This document shows positions 11,671 through 22,032 of a stretch of DNA of 64,000 nucleotides, in pieces. The notes under the pieces are model-generated. The model saw nothing but the letters and a program-made list of their open reading frames with translations. It ran no database searches and had not been told where the DNA came from. This DNA comes from Callipepla californica brunnescens (taxonomy: Eukaryota; Chordata; Aves; Galliformes; Odontophoridae): positions 24,175,368 to 24,239,367 of the forward strand of contig JALIRH010000004.1 in NCBI GenBank assembly GCA_023055505.1. The letters are read 5' to 3'. A program made the position numbers and the translations under genes. The first letter of the stretch is position 1; each line of letters starts with the position of its first letter.

Positions 11671-14600
11671 TCTTTCATCTACTTTTCTAAAATCTAGATT
11701 AAGAGTACGAAGTTAAGAGTAGTTTGGGAGATTGTATTCTACTCTTCATACTGATCTTGCTTTTATGTTATTTAAAGTGGTTTCTATCCTTTTTCTAGCT
11801 TATAGATTTTTTCCTCTGTACAGAATTTTATCATTAATATTCTTAGGTGGAGAGGACAATACAATGGCATACTTCATTAGATTTTCCCTGGTAATGGAGT
11901 ATGTATTTACTAGACTCACCGACATGCATACCTTGATAATTGTTAATTATTAATGCTTTTTAAATTATTAAAAGCAAAATTCTTGTTAATCCATTATCAC
12001 AATGAACTGCATTTTGCATTGTCATTGAATTTCAGATGCCTGCATAGGTAATTTCATAAAGCTACCATCCTTTAGGTAGGGGCATCTTGATTCTAAACAC
12101 ATACAAACATGCATCAGTATTGATAAAATTGCTGTGGTACTTTTGTCTTTTGTAAGGTATCTTCATCAGTCTAAGAAATCAGCTTGCAAATGCAGTTCTG
12201 TTTTGGCTTGCCATTGTTCCAAATGTAGATTCTACATTTCTTTCATATACTATACAGTTCCTATTTTAAGAACCACTTAAATTTCCACCAGGTTAAACCA
12301 GGTAATGTAATCCTTTGACAACTTCAGATTTAAAGTTACAAAATTTCTGTTTACTTACTAGACAGTAAAAAAGAGTTAGATATATGTGTGTATAAGTATG
12401 TTTGGGAAAATAAATAAATGTGGAAAATCAGAATAACTTTTTTGAATATTATTATTCTGTATGTAACTATCATACGTTAAAAGTCTGTCAATTGTAGTGA
12501 GAGAGAAAATTAAGCTGTCACAGGATTCTCTTGTGTCTTTCTGAACAAAAACAAGTGATGTTACAAAAAACAAAACAACAACTTTCCAATGTTATATACT
12601 GTTCATATTGTTCTGTGATAATTCCAGGTGCCTTTTCCAGGCACCTGTTTGGTTACACCAGCAATACTTTTGATCCATGTATTTAAAAGGCGATAGGTGT
12701 TTATTAGAGCAGTTCATGTGATTTTACTTCCCTTTATATGTTCTTAGAGGAACCACTCACTCAGTGGCTAATTTCAGCTACCTTACTTATATTGCCACTA
12801 ATACAAGCCTCTGCATACCGACTGTAGTCTGTGAAATGATTTAAAGTGCTAAGATAATGAACAACCTTGTTGCTTAATGTTTTTTTGACCCTATAACTTA
12901 CAAGTTCCAGCTGTGAGTATGTAGCTGTAATAGATGCTGCTAACACTGGGATAAGGAGGAAAGGAGAAATCATCCCTGTGGAGATACCTTACTATTTAAA
13001 ATATGTCCCTTCATGATACAGCTGATTCTGTAGGTCAAATTGAGTCCATGGGATGTTTTCCTTTTCGTCTTGCCAGCCTTTTACACCAATGAGAAGAAAA
13101 AATGGTGTTGAGACAGTTTAGCCTGAATTTCACTGGGACTTGGCCACAGCTTTGCAGCTGTTTCCTAGAAGGGAAGAGGGAATTCAAGACAGCCGACTCA
13201 GAACTCTTACCTTTTAACATGTTATGTGAAGAGGAAGAAAACTGGGAGAAATGCTAACAAAATCAATAAGGAAGAAAATGTAATAATGCCTGTAATGGGA
13301 AAAGGTAGTTGGCCCAAAGAAAGATAAACTGAGCGTGTGTTGTCTGTATGTTCCTCCAAGCTGCTGCAGAATTTTTTAAGCACCAGCAAAGATTAGACAT
13401 TTAACGTTTTTATTCCAAAGTTAGTAGAACTAAACAGGAAGAAAGAGGACTGTAAGCAACTCTTGTGACTTCCTAAAGGTAATATAGAAAGTCTTACAGA
13501 AAGTTTTAAAAAGTCATAATGGAAGCTCTGACTTCTGATGTACCGACAGGTTTTTAAAAGGGCAGTGAGCTCAACAGTTCTCGTTGAGTGTTTTGTGCTT
13601 AACTGCTAGGACTGACTGCACTTAGAGAGAAGAGTGCTTTGAGTCATTGAAGCAGAATGTGGAAAGTCGCTGTTGAACTTTCTCCATTGTGTGCCTCAGC
13701 CTTGATTTGATTCAAAACACTCCGGGTTCCAGGGAGGTGCCCAAGGCTGACCCTGGGGGAAGTTGCCTGTTCGGAATATTGTTTACTTCGTTTTGACACT
13801 TTCAGTCCTGAAACATGCGCAATTGTGTGTTCCTGTCTGCAACAAATGTCAAACAGAAATCTTGCTTTCCTATTTTTTCTCACTAAGGTATCTTCTTCAT
13901 CCTTGTATGCAGGTTCAGTGTCTTAGGAGAGCGTACTAAAATATTCTTAGAGTCCTGCGTGCTGTGCATTTTACATTCCTTCAGAAGGAAAGCAGAGTTA
14001 TATGCTATGGTAAATGATAAACGTACATCCTTGCAATAGGCCCCAAGTTGTGCGAGGTCTTGTGCACAGGAGCCTAGCTCTTCCGGTGTTGTGTGAAGGA
14101 CCTTAATTAGCTGAGGTATAGGCAGAACACGTCTTAAAGACAAAAAAAATGGAAGGTTTCCTGGTTTTATGCAATTGCATTTTTGTGTGCTGTCACCACT
14201 TTAAAAACTGCAATGAAATTTGCAAATGTTAATGCATATAACGCTATCTTGATGAATATTGCACTTTCTGAGATATCGTTGTGCATACTAGGACCGAGCA
14301 GTGCAAATGTGCTGGAAAGGCTAAATCTTTCTCCTTATCTGGGTAATATTGTTCTAAAGGTTATATTTGAGTTGACTTCAAGAATGTGTTTCAGCTTGTG
14401 TCATTTGTTATTTGAGAATGGGAAATAGGGGAAGGTGGAGGCATTTTGTTTCATTACAGATAGTCTGCTATGTACTGATTAAAATTCACTTTCAAGAATG
14501 GTAGCTTAGGTGGATAAGGGGAAAGAAGAGAAGATTTATGATTGTTTTTGTTACTTTACATGGTAGCTGTCTCATATCTCTGTAGAAGCAAATTTATTTT

Positions 14601-16789
14601 CTGAAGCTTCACTGATCAAAAATTTGTCTGAATGTCTTTGATAATCCATAATTTTAATGGTGAAAATGCATCTTTAAGTTGTTTGAATGTTGAATTTCCA
14701 AGTATGATTATTTACAGTTTCATCTTGTAGCAGGACTGTGCATTATATAAAATTTTCCTTGAAATATTTATTTGAGATGTAAAGGGATTTGTATTTAAAG
14801 TTCATACAACTGAAAAGTAAATCTCAGGTCAGCACTGAAGGCACTAGACTGTGCAGAGCTTATTAACACTCTTGGGGAATTGTTGTTTGTTTCTTAAAGT
14901 TCAAGTTCATTCAAGTTCAAATTAATTGCTGAGAAATTCAACTTTCTTGAGGTGTGCATTATAGCTAATAACAGAATGTGAAAAAGAATTTAGTCCATCA
15001 TTATTTTGCATTTAAGTTTGAATCCATATTAGTTTAGTGGAAGTGTGTTAAATTAAGGAAATACTCTTGTTTGTTGATGGCTGAAAGAAGTGCATCCTTT
15101 AAACAGATCTACAATAGTAGGAGGAGCACAGCTGACTGATGATTCTGATCTTTTCTTAAAAATGAAAAGAAAGAAAACACAAATTCATCTATGTTGCACT
15201 ATTCTTTCTTTGACTTGTGAATTGCATCACCTCTAAGTTAAGTCAGGCACAAAATTCCATTAGGCTTCAGTGAATTTTGGTAAATCATTTAATTTACAGG
15301 AGAAGAAAAAGAAACAAAGTAAATTCATTCTTATCTTAATCTGAGTGGATTTGGCCTTTGTTCTGTGGAAATTGTAGCTCTGGGCCTGTCCCCAAAAACA
15401 CAGAGTTGTGACTTCAAATGATTGGCTGCATGAATGAGAGTGTTCACAACTATCTTAGTAAATCTTAGTATATGTTTCTGACAGAGAGATAAAATCTCTT
15501 TTTCTGTCCAAAAATTACACAAAACCAATGAGAATGCACAGAATATTTTCCTTCTTGTCAGCTTTTTGACAGCTGGGAATGTATCTGTATGCCTGCCTCT
15601 AGTCTGTTTTTCTGCTCTTTGATGATTTTACCATTCCTTCATGCTGTTTCTAACCAGGACTCTTGAACACTGATGAAAGAAGCTTGTTCTATGAATATGA
15701 GTGGATTGTTTTTATTGAAGTCATTATTCTAGTTCTGATTCTGTAACGTGTGTGATGTGCCGGTTTGTCCAGTGTTGTACCAGTATGCAATTCTACACTA
15801 CTGTGGTTTGTAAAAGGAGAGATGAAGTGAAGGAGAGAAGAAAGAGTGGAGCTGTCAGTTTGGGAGCAGGCACACAGGGAATTTCTTCTTTCTTTGCTCC
15901 CCTTCTCTACCTTTTCAGAGCTCTAGACCGCTGCAGATGGTATGTTCTGCTTCGGTTCTTCAACTTGTCTCTGTTCTTCCACTGTTGTGTATTCCTTCCA
16001 GTGTGAGGCAAACTCTTCTGTCTGTGAAGCAATGGTTGTCCTAGACAAACCACAAGTTTTGGAGGAAGAGAGCTTTCTTGACGCAGAGGAGAGTGTTCCG
16101 TGATTGTTAAGTGCTTTAGCAACTGTGTTTTGCTTGAATCTTAAGTTGGCTCTGTTGTCAGTTTCCCTTTCAATCCCAGAGTGTTCTAAGTATTTGGGCT
16201 GGCAGATTGACTGCCAGCAGTCTATTTAATTTTTCCACATGTATTTCCATAAAATGGTTTTCATGAAAGAAATGGATTTGTTAAATTATTCCATATTACT
16301 TGAGTTCAGACCTTGAAGGAAATCGGTTAGAATAGAAAATACTACATAGATAAGCCTATCTGTGCTTTTCTTCTGTAATATTTGTAATGTTGGCTTTGTT
16401 CAATTTCACACAACAAACATCAGGCACTTCATTCAATTATCATCTATATCACTGCGACACTTGGATAGAGATGCTGTGATTAAATTCATAGTTCTGCTCC
16501 CCACACGATATCAGAAAGGAAACTCTTTGTGGGCTTCCAGAACAGGAGGAACAACAGCAGTACTTGCACCAGCATCACTGCCTGACCCCAGAGAAAGCTC
16601 TGTTAGGTAGTTTTAACACATTTCAAGTATTACGTATGTTTCAAGAGTACAGTTGCACCTGCTCTAAAATTTTGATGGGGTGGCACTTACCGAGGCTGAT
16701 TTGTCTTACTGGGTTTGAATTTTGTGGTTGTAGTTAATTGTGCTTATGGCTATTTAAATACTGAGCTAAATGCTATTGAGTTGTAATGG
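11671..16789. other. Unique intronic tract before exon 2
   Basis: AT-rich, with no interspersed repeat recognised. It contains an E-box hairpin (12625-12647) and a less AT-rich, possibly conserved block at about 13640-14140. Short ORFs up to 86 codons look like chance. Confidence 0.5.
12625..12647. repeat. Short inverted repeat containing paired E-boxes
   Basis: An 8-bp perfect inverted repeat, CAGGTGCC / GGCACCTG, with a 7-base spacer. Each arm contains a CAGGTG/CACCTG E-box, the type bound by SNAI/ZEB or E-protein factors. No function is shown. Confidence 0.5.
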
Positions 16790-16815
16790 CTTTGCTGTCT
16801 GTTTAAATTTGACAG
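16790..16815 (+). promoter_or_regulatory. AVEN: 3' splice site (acceptor) of AVEN exon 2
   Basis: The intron ends in a modest T-rich tract (ggctttgctgtctgtttaaa) followed by TTTGACAG, with AG at 16814-16815. A possible branch-point region is tactgagctaaat, about 45 bases upstream. The choice of this AG is supported by the AVEN-like frame opening immediately after it. Confidence 0.85.
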
Positions 16816-16996
16816 GTAGAGGATGATGGCGATACGGAATCACGAGAAGAAGAAGAGAAAGAGGAAGTGAAAAACTACTCAAGAAGAAAGATTGTTTCAA
16901 ACTGGAACCGCTATGAGGATGCAGAAAAAGAAGGACAGAGAGAATGTGGAGAGTCACAGAGAGGAACAGACTTCAGTGTTTTGCTTAGCTCGGCAG
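16816..16996 (+). CDS. AVEN: AVEN exon 2 (internal coding exon, partial gene)
   Basis: This is an internal coding exon of AVEN. The known role of the family is to inhibit apoptosis by binding BCL-XL and APAF1, limiting caspase-9 activation, and to take part in ATM checkpoint signalling. The 181 bp give 60 in-frame codons plus one base, so the entry is phase 0 and the exit phase 1. The peptide begins VEDDGDTES, runs through a Glu-rich acidic stretch (residues 11-17), then KIVSNWNRYEDAEKE and GESQRGTDFSVLLSSA, which I recognise as the conserved AVEN block just after the Arg/Gly-rich N-terminus. The last base (g) would start a Gly codon completed in the next exon. Splice signals are good on both sides: AG at 16814-16815 and GTAAGT from 16997. 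The reading frame also stays open upstream into the intron, but the AVEN match stops at VEDD. Exon 1 (RGG-rich) and exons 3 onward were not found here. Identity is high confidence; exact phase is inferred from the AG/GT boundaries. Confidence 0.92.
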
Positions 16997-17002
16997 GTAA
17001 GT
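16994..17002 (+). promoter_or_regulatory. AVEN: 5' splice site (donor) of AVEN exon 2
   Basis: The sequence CAG|GTAAGT is a full-consensus donor, with the exon ending at 16996. It leaves one base of the next codon in the exon (phase 1), consistent with the protein continuing ...SSAG in AVEN. Confidence 0.9.
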
Positions 17003-19887
17003 ACTTTGTACTCCGTATATACTTTTTTTTAGTTTTGCATCTTGAAACATTACTGTTTTTCTGACTCTCCTTCTTTGATGGTGAAAAGGACTCTAGAGAA
17101 TACTATTTGTATCTGCCTGGTTAAATCTGTCACTGATCTATTTAGAAGTCTCCACGGGCTCCATCCAATGAGTCAAGCGCATGGGAAGTAAAAGAGAGTT
17201 GCTGCATTTATACCTTTGTTGTGAAACTGTGTATGGGTCTGAGCATGAATGCAGAATTCAGTTATTTTGAGCTTCTTCTTGCTCACAGTGAATTCTTAGT
17301 GATCTCAGCCATTAGGTTGTTTTCCAGAAAACAAAAAAGGCTGCCACAATGACTAAAGACAACAGAGCAGTTAAGCAGCTGTTGGTTGTTGTATGTTTTG
17401 ACAAGGATTTGTAATCAGCACTCTTATGTATGTGTGCCTGAATAGCAAGTGTTAATCTCTTTGATAAAAAAAGATCAATTGTTTTCTGCTTTTTAAAGGA
17501 CATAATAGACTAAAGAGGTGGAGAGACAGGCTGTACTGGATCGTATTTATTTATTTTTAGCAGTGCACGGGTAGTATGAGCGCAAAGAACAGTTTTCTAA
17601 AATTATTTTAGAAACTCTTCATGTGCCACTGTGTTAGAAGACTGTTCAGCAAAAAGCTACAGAGAGTATCTGACCTTTTTTGTTTGCTTTTTCTTTCTTC
17701 TTTTTTTTGGTACAACTTTTGTCTGAGAGATTTCAGAGTTTCTAAATACTTGGATTTTTTCAGTCACAGCTTACAGGGAAAAGTTAGAAATTACCTGAAT
17801 TAAGTAAATAAGGTTCAGAGGTTTCCTTCTGTACGCCAGAATCAATATCTAAAGCTCAGTTCTGCATGCGTATTGTGAAACTGGGCCTAAATCACTGATT
17901 TTAATAATATGATTATGGCATGTATATTGATTTCTCTGAATGGTGTGTTGCATGGTAAGCAGAGTGAGAGTTAAGAGGTCTTGTATGGACCTAAGTGTTG
18001 GGTGTGTAAGATAGCCTGGAAAGGTATTACAACTCAAAATTGTTAAATCAAGAGACTATCCTGAGCTGCATTGGTGCCTGTTGCCATAGGTAGTATTTTT
18101 GAACTGAGGATATAAGAAAATGCTATTTACATCCAGTAACTTGCACTTCTGGTAAGTGAAGGGCCAATGCATTTATTACCAATGCATTTATTGACTTTAC
18201 ATTCTTTGGATGCCTGAAGTTGAGATCTTGGTAGCAGTCTTATTGTTAATGATAGATCTTTCTTTTAGAATGTCCTTTACCTTCTTATAGATAAACATTC
18301 TTCTGGGGGGTTGTATTGTGACTGTTCTTAATGTTAATATAAATGGGTAATTAATGGCAAGGAAACAAAGTACTTGCTTTAAGGGGGAGTAGAGGAAAGT
18401 ATTTTTATAGCAACAGTACAGATCTTTTTGGATTTGCATAAAAAAGGATGAGGGTTGTATGTAGGTCAACTCAGCTTGGTTGTGCATTTGATTTAAAAAG
18501 TGCTCCAGGTTAAAGTTTTTTGAAGTAAAATAGGATAAAGACCTAATGAGTGTGATTGCTTTCTTATTACACAATCATTTATATTATCCAGTGATCTATG
18601 CGTTGTCAAAACCATAATTTTTGTGTTTTATAGAATGGTAGAAGATTATAGCCAATTAGACACAGAAAAAAAAACAAAAAACTGAGGGCATTAGAAACTT
18701 ATGTTGATGGTTTTATACCTGTTTTTAAAAAGTGAGTTTGAGTGCTAATGCTTCGCCTTAGCCATGTTAATGATTTTATCATTGTATGTGCCTGATCATA
18801 TTTCTTGTAGTCTTTTTTAATTGATTTTTCATTACTTAGTCACTTGTAATGCAAACAATATAGTATTTTCAATATGCCAGAATATTCACTTGATATGATT
18901 TTAGTTATACTAATCAAGAGATTTTTCTCTTTAGGTTAGGTACATCTGTGAATTACTGAATGAGCTTGAATTTTTGTCTGCTGAATAAAAACAAATAATT
19001 TTGACTCTTTGAAAAGCTTTATGGTTAGGAAAGCATTGCTTAAAAGTTGTACAACCTTCAAACACAGAATAAGTATTATGTTCTTAAATGTGTAGTTTAA
19101 ATCATAGGCTTGTTTTTCTTTCAGTTAAGACCCATATTGATATTTATACTTTACAAAACTGTTTTATTTTGCTTTAGTTTTCCTACTTCTAATTGTTGTA
19201 TTTGCACAGAATGATTTTTTTTAAATCATTTTATTCTGTTGTGAAATGAGATCTTTTCTAACATCTTTCACCATACATGCATATTGAAGAAAAGATTGTG
19301 ATAATAATATGTTAACTGGGAGAATATGAAGGCGAGGCAGTAACACTTTAAGGAAACAGTTACAGAAATGGTTAGAAAGAGAACCATGTATTGAATATTC
19401 TTATGTGCTTTTGAACAGGAGTGTGAATTGAAAGAATAGTTACTGATTTTTGTTTATTACTTGATTTTTCAAATGAGATGGCATACAATTTTGATTTGGT
19501 ACAAATTTGATGAGTTCCTAGCAGTGAAAATCTGACAAATTTACTTGCATTATTATACTTACATTCTTACAATGTTTGTAAAGATAGTAGGTCATAAATG
19601 TGGAAAATACATTTTAAAACAGTCTCCTTAGAATTAAAAATATGATTTATATTTGCTAACTAAAATGAGCTAACGTAGATAACTCTGCAAAAGTAGATAG
19701 CGTGAAGATATTGATAGATGAACAAAGCCAGGCTTCTGTGAAGTAGGAGGAAGTGTACCATTCTGAAATGAACACTTGTATAAAAGAACGTGAACTCTTG
19801 CTTCGTGACATCTATTTTGTGGTTGACTCTTTCTCAGTCATTCATAGTGTGCCTGGATTAATAGATCTCTGTGTTCTTTTAGATGCG
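17003..19887. other. Unique intronic tract after exon 2
   Basis: AT-rich sequence without a recognised element. A 15-bp unit (ccaatgcatttatt plus a or g) is tandemly duplicated at 18164-18193. The 125-codon minus-strand ORF at 18197-18574 has no recognisable feature and is treated as chance. Confidence 0.5.
18164..18193. repeat. 15-bp tandem duplication
   Basis: Two adjacent copies of a 15-bp unit differing only at the last base. It is a small replication-slippage duplication. Confidence 0.8.
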
Positions 19888-20365
19888 TAGAATTTTGAGT
19901 TGGAAGAAACCCTTAAAAGCCATCTAGTCTAACTCGCCTGCAGTGAGCAGGGTCACCTACAGCTAGATCAGGTTGCTCAGAGCCCCATCCATCCTACCAT
20001 GATCATCTTCAAGGACGGGCATCCGCCACCTCTCTGCACAGCATGTGCTATTGCTTCACTACCCTTATCATAAAAAACTTATTTCCTATATCCAATCTAA
20101 ATCTCTCCTCTTTTAGTCTGAAACCACTTCCCCTTGTCCTATTACAACAAACCCTGCTAGAGAATCTGTCCCCTTCCTTCTTATAACCTCCTTAAGATAC
20201 TGAAAAGCTGCTCTCAGGTCTCCCCCCAAGCCTTCTCTTCTTCAGGCTGAACAGCCCCAGCACTCTCAGCCTGTTCTTTAGGGAGGTGTTTAATCCCTTT
20301 GATCATTTCTGTGGTCCTCTGGACACACTCCCACAGGTCCTCGTCTCTCCTGTACTGAGAACATA
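19888..20365 (-). mobile_element. Older CR1 LINE fragment, antisense
   Basis: The + strand shows CR1 landmarks in reverse orientation: tagaattttgagttggaaga at the 3' tip, gcccc-atccatcctaccatg, cttttagtctgaaaccactt, ccttgtcctattacaacaaa and ccaagccttctcttcttcag. It is diverged from the other copies, with no usable frame. Its 5' side stops abruptly at 20365, where a second CR1 begins, so it was probably interrupted by that insertion or truncated there. Confidence 0.9.
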
Positions 20366-20556
20366 CAGAATCATAGAATCATAGGGGTTGGAAGGAGCCT
20401 CAAGAGGTCATCGAGTCCAACCCTCCTGCCAAAGCAGGTTCCCTACACCAGGTCGCATAGGTAGGCGTCCAGGTTGGTCTTGAACATCTCCAGAGAAGGA
20501 AATTCCACAGCCCACCTGGGCAGCCTGTGCCAGTGATCCATCACCCTCACTTGCAA
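20366..20556 (-). mobile_element. Short young-looking CR1 3' end, antisense
   Basis: It starts with agaatcatagaatcatagg, the reverse complement of the ATTCTATGATTCT-type CR1 terminus, then ggttggaaggagcctcaaga, and runs to about cagtgatccatcaccctcac. Only about 190 bp of 3' sequence is present. It resembles the copies at 2480-2810 and 42382-42470 more than its neighbour at 19888. Confidence 0.9.
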
Positions 20557-21064
20557 TATGTAACTTGTGTGTGTCTAGAAGATGTTAAGAATGTAGTTCC
20601 ACTTCGGTTTTTCTAAGTCCAATACTCTGTCTCACTTCTTCTGACTTTCAAATAGCAGAAAAATTAGCTGTCCCTGATATCAGGAGATGGGTTATCAAAC
20701 CATTTTGACTTGATTATAGTATCTAGTGTTGCAATTCAAATTGAAAAAAATTAATAGATCAAGTAGTTGTTAGAATTTTTCATAGCTCTTATTGGCAGAG
20801 GAATAGGGCAGCATTAGAACTGATTGTTTGGTTCTGTGTTTGTTCTGCGAGTGAATGCTAAAATGTCAGTGATTGCTTGTTAATTAAAAGAAAACTCTGG
20901 AATAAAATGCACTGAGTTATACAGGTGACATAATTTACTCTCTTATGCACAGATCTTTACTGTTATGTATGGCATTACTGTAGATCTATTTCCAGTCTTA
21001 TGGGGTTTAAGAAGGTTATCTCAATAGTATTTGCTTTGTACTTGTAAGTTTTTTAATTCTCCAT

Positions 21065-21096
21065 GTTTGTTTGTTTGTTTGTTTGTTTGTTTTTTG
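21065..21096. repeat. (GTTT)n microsatellite
   Basis: About seven GTTT units ending in a T run. Confidence 0.95.
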
Positions 21097-21650
21097 AGGC
21101 ATATGTATTCCATTAATTTAAATGCCAATCATCTTCCTTATTACTAATGCAAATTTATTTCTATTGTATGCAACTTTAATTATGACTCTAGCTTATGGCA
21201 AAGCTGCAATATATTTACTATTAAGAGTGTTGTGAGCCTTCATGGTCTTTCTCCTGATGTCTGATTAGATTTAATCTTTTTGCATGTTAGTGAATTCAAA
21301 GTGATGCAAAGCAACATTGTTACAAAGCAGAACTGATCTTGTAAAAGTAGTCTTTCAAGTCACATTTCAAGCTGTTTGATTTATTTATCTGTTTTTTGTG
21401 GAAGTGCTGTGGACTCTTGTTCTTATGATGTATGGTTTCTTCGGCATTTGGATGGAATAACATATTTGTAGTGGTCTAAGAGGAAGCTTGCATCTTGACA
21501 GTTGACTTCTATTAGGACATTGCTGTTCAGCATTTGAAAGTTGCTCAGTGAGTCCAGTTCAATAGCAGAAAGCAGCTAGGGAAGTACTGGGGAAGGAATG
21601 AAGTCAAAGTGCCATTTTTCATACATTTGAAAGCTTAGAAAGATCGTGCA

Positions 21651-21672
21651 ATTACTGTTAATGAACAGTAAT
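21651..21672. repeat. Perfect 9-bp inverted repeat
   Basis: ATTACTGTT and AACAGTAAT separated by the four bases AATG. It could form a small hairpin. No function is inferred. Confidence 0.7.
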
Positions 21673-21941
21673 GTATAACAATGAATGTTAAAGCCATTTA
21701 AGAATCCTTTGGCAATAGCTCAGGTTAAAAACCTATTGTTAAGCTCCTGCAGGTCTTGCTGCTAGGTATGTAGGAACTCTGAATTCTAGAAGCTTATAGC
21801 TTGACCAGGTCAGGTTTTATCTTTCACGAAATAAGCTAGGGGTACAATCCTCATACAAAAAGATTGTCCACCATGATGTCAAGGTGCTGACTAAAGGCAG
21901 AGAAGTGCTTATATTTTTTCAAAGTAAGAGTTTATAAAGGC

Positions 21942-22032
21942 TTTTTTTTTTTTTTTTTTTTTTAATAGGTTCTGTCATAGTGGAACAATGTTTAAGGTAT
22001 TTGACTATTTGACTTTTTTTTTTTTTTTTTTT
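21942..22032. repeat. Two poly(T) runs 50 bp apart
   Basis: T22 at 21942-21963 and T19 at 22014-22032. Neither flanks a recognised retrotransposon. Confidence 0.9.

Larger units (their letters stand above)
1..16815 (+). other. AVEN: AVEN intron 1 (3' part)
   Basis: Everything left of exon 2 is read as intron 1, or intron plus upstream sequence. No Arg/Gly-rich AVEN exon 1 could be recognised, so exon 1 probably lies before the window. The alternative is that the CpG island at 2871-3190 marks the gene start, but none of its reading frames looks like the RGG-rich N-terminus. The tract contains three CR1 copies and simple repeats, and otherwise AT-rich sequence with only short chance ORFs. Confidence 0.7.

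Noticed and set aside
15836..15858. An EKKEW-like peptide resembling the AVEN segment after exon 2
   Set aside because: It lies upstream of exon 2, lacks the preceding FRFAE context and splice sites, and is interrupted by a stop just before. Coincidence.
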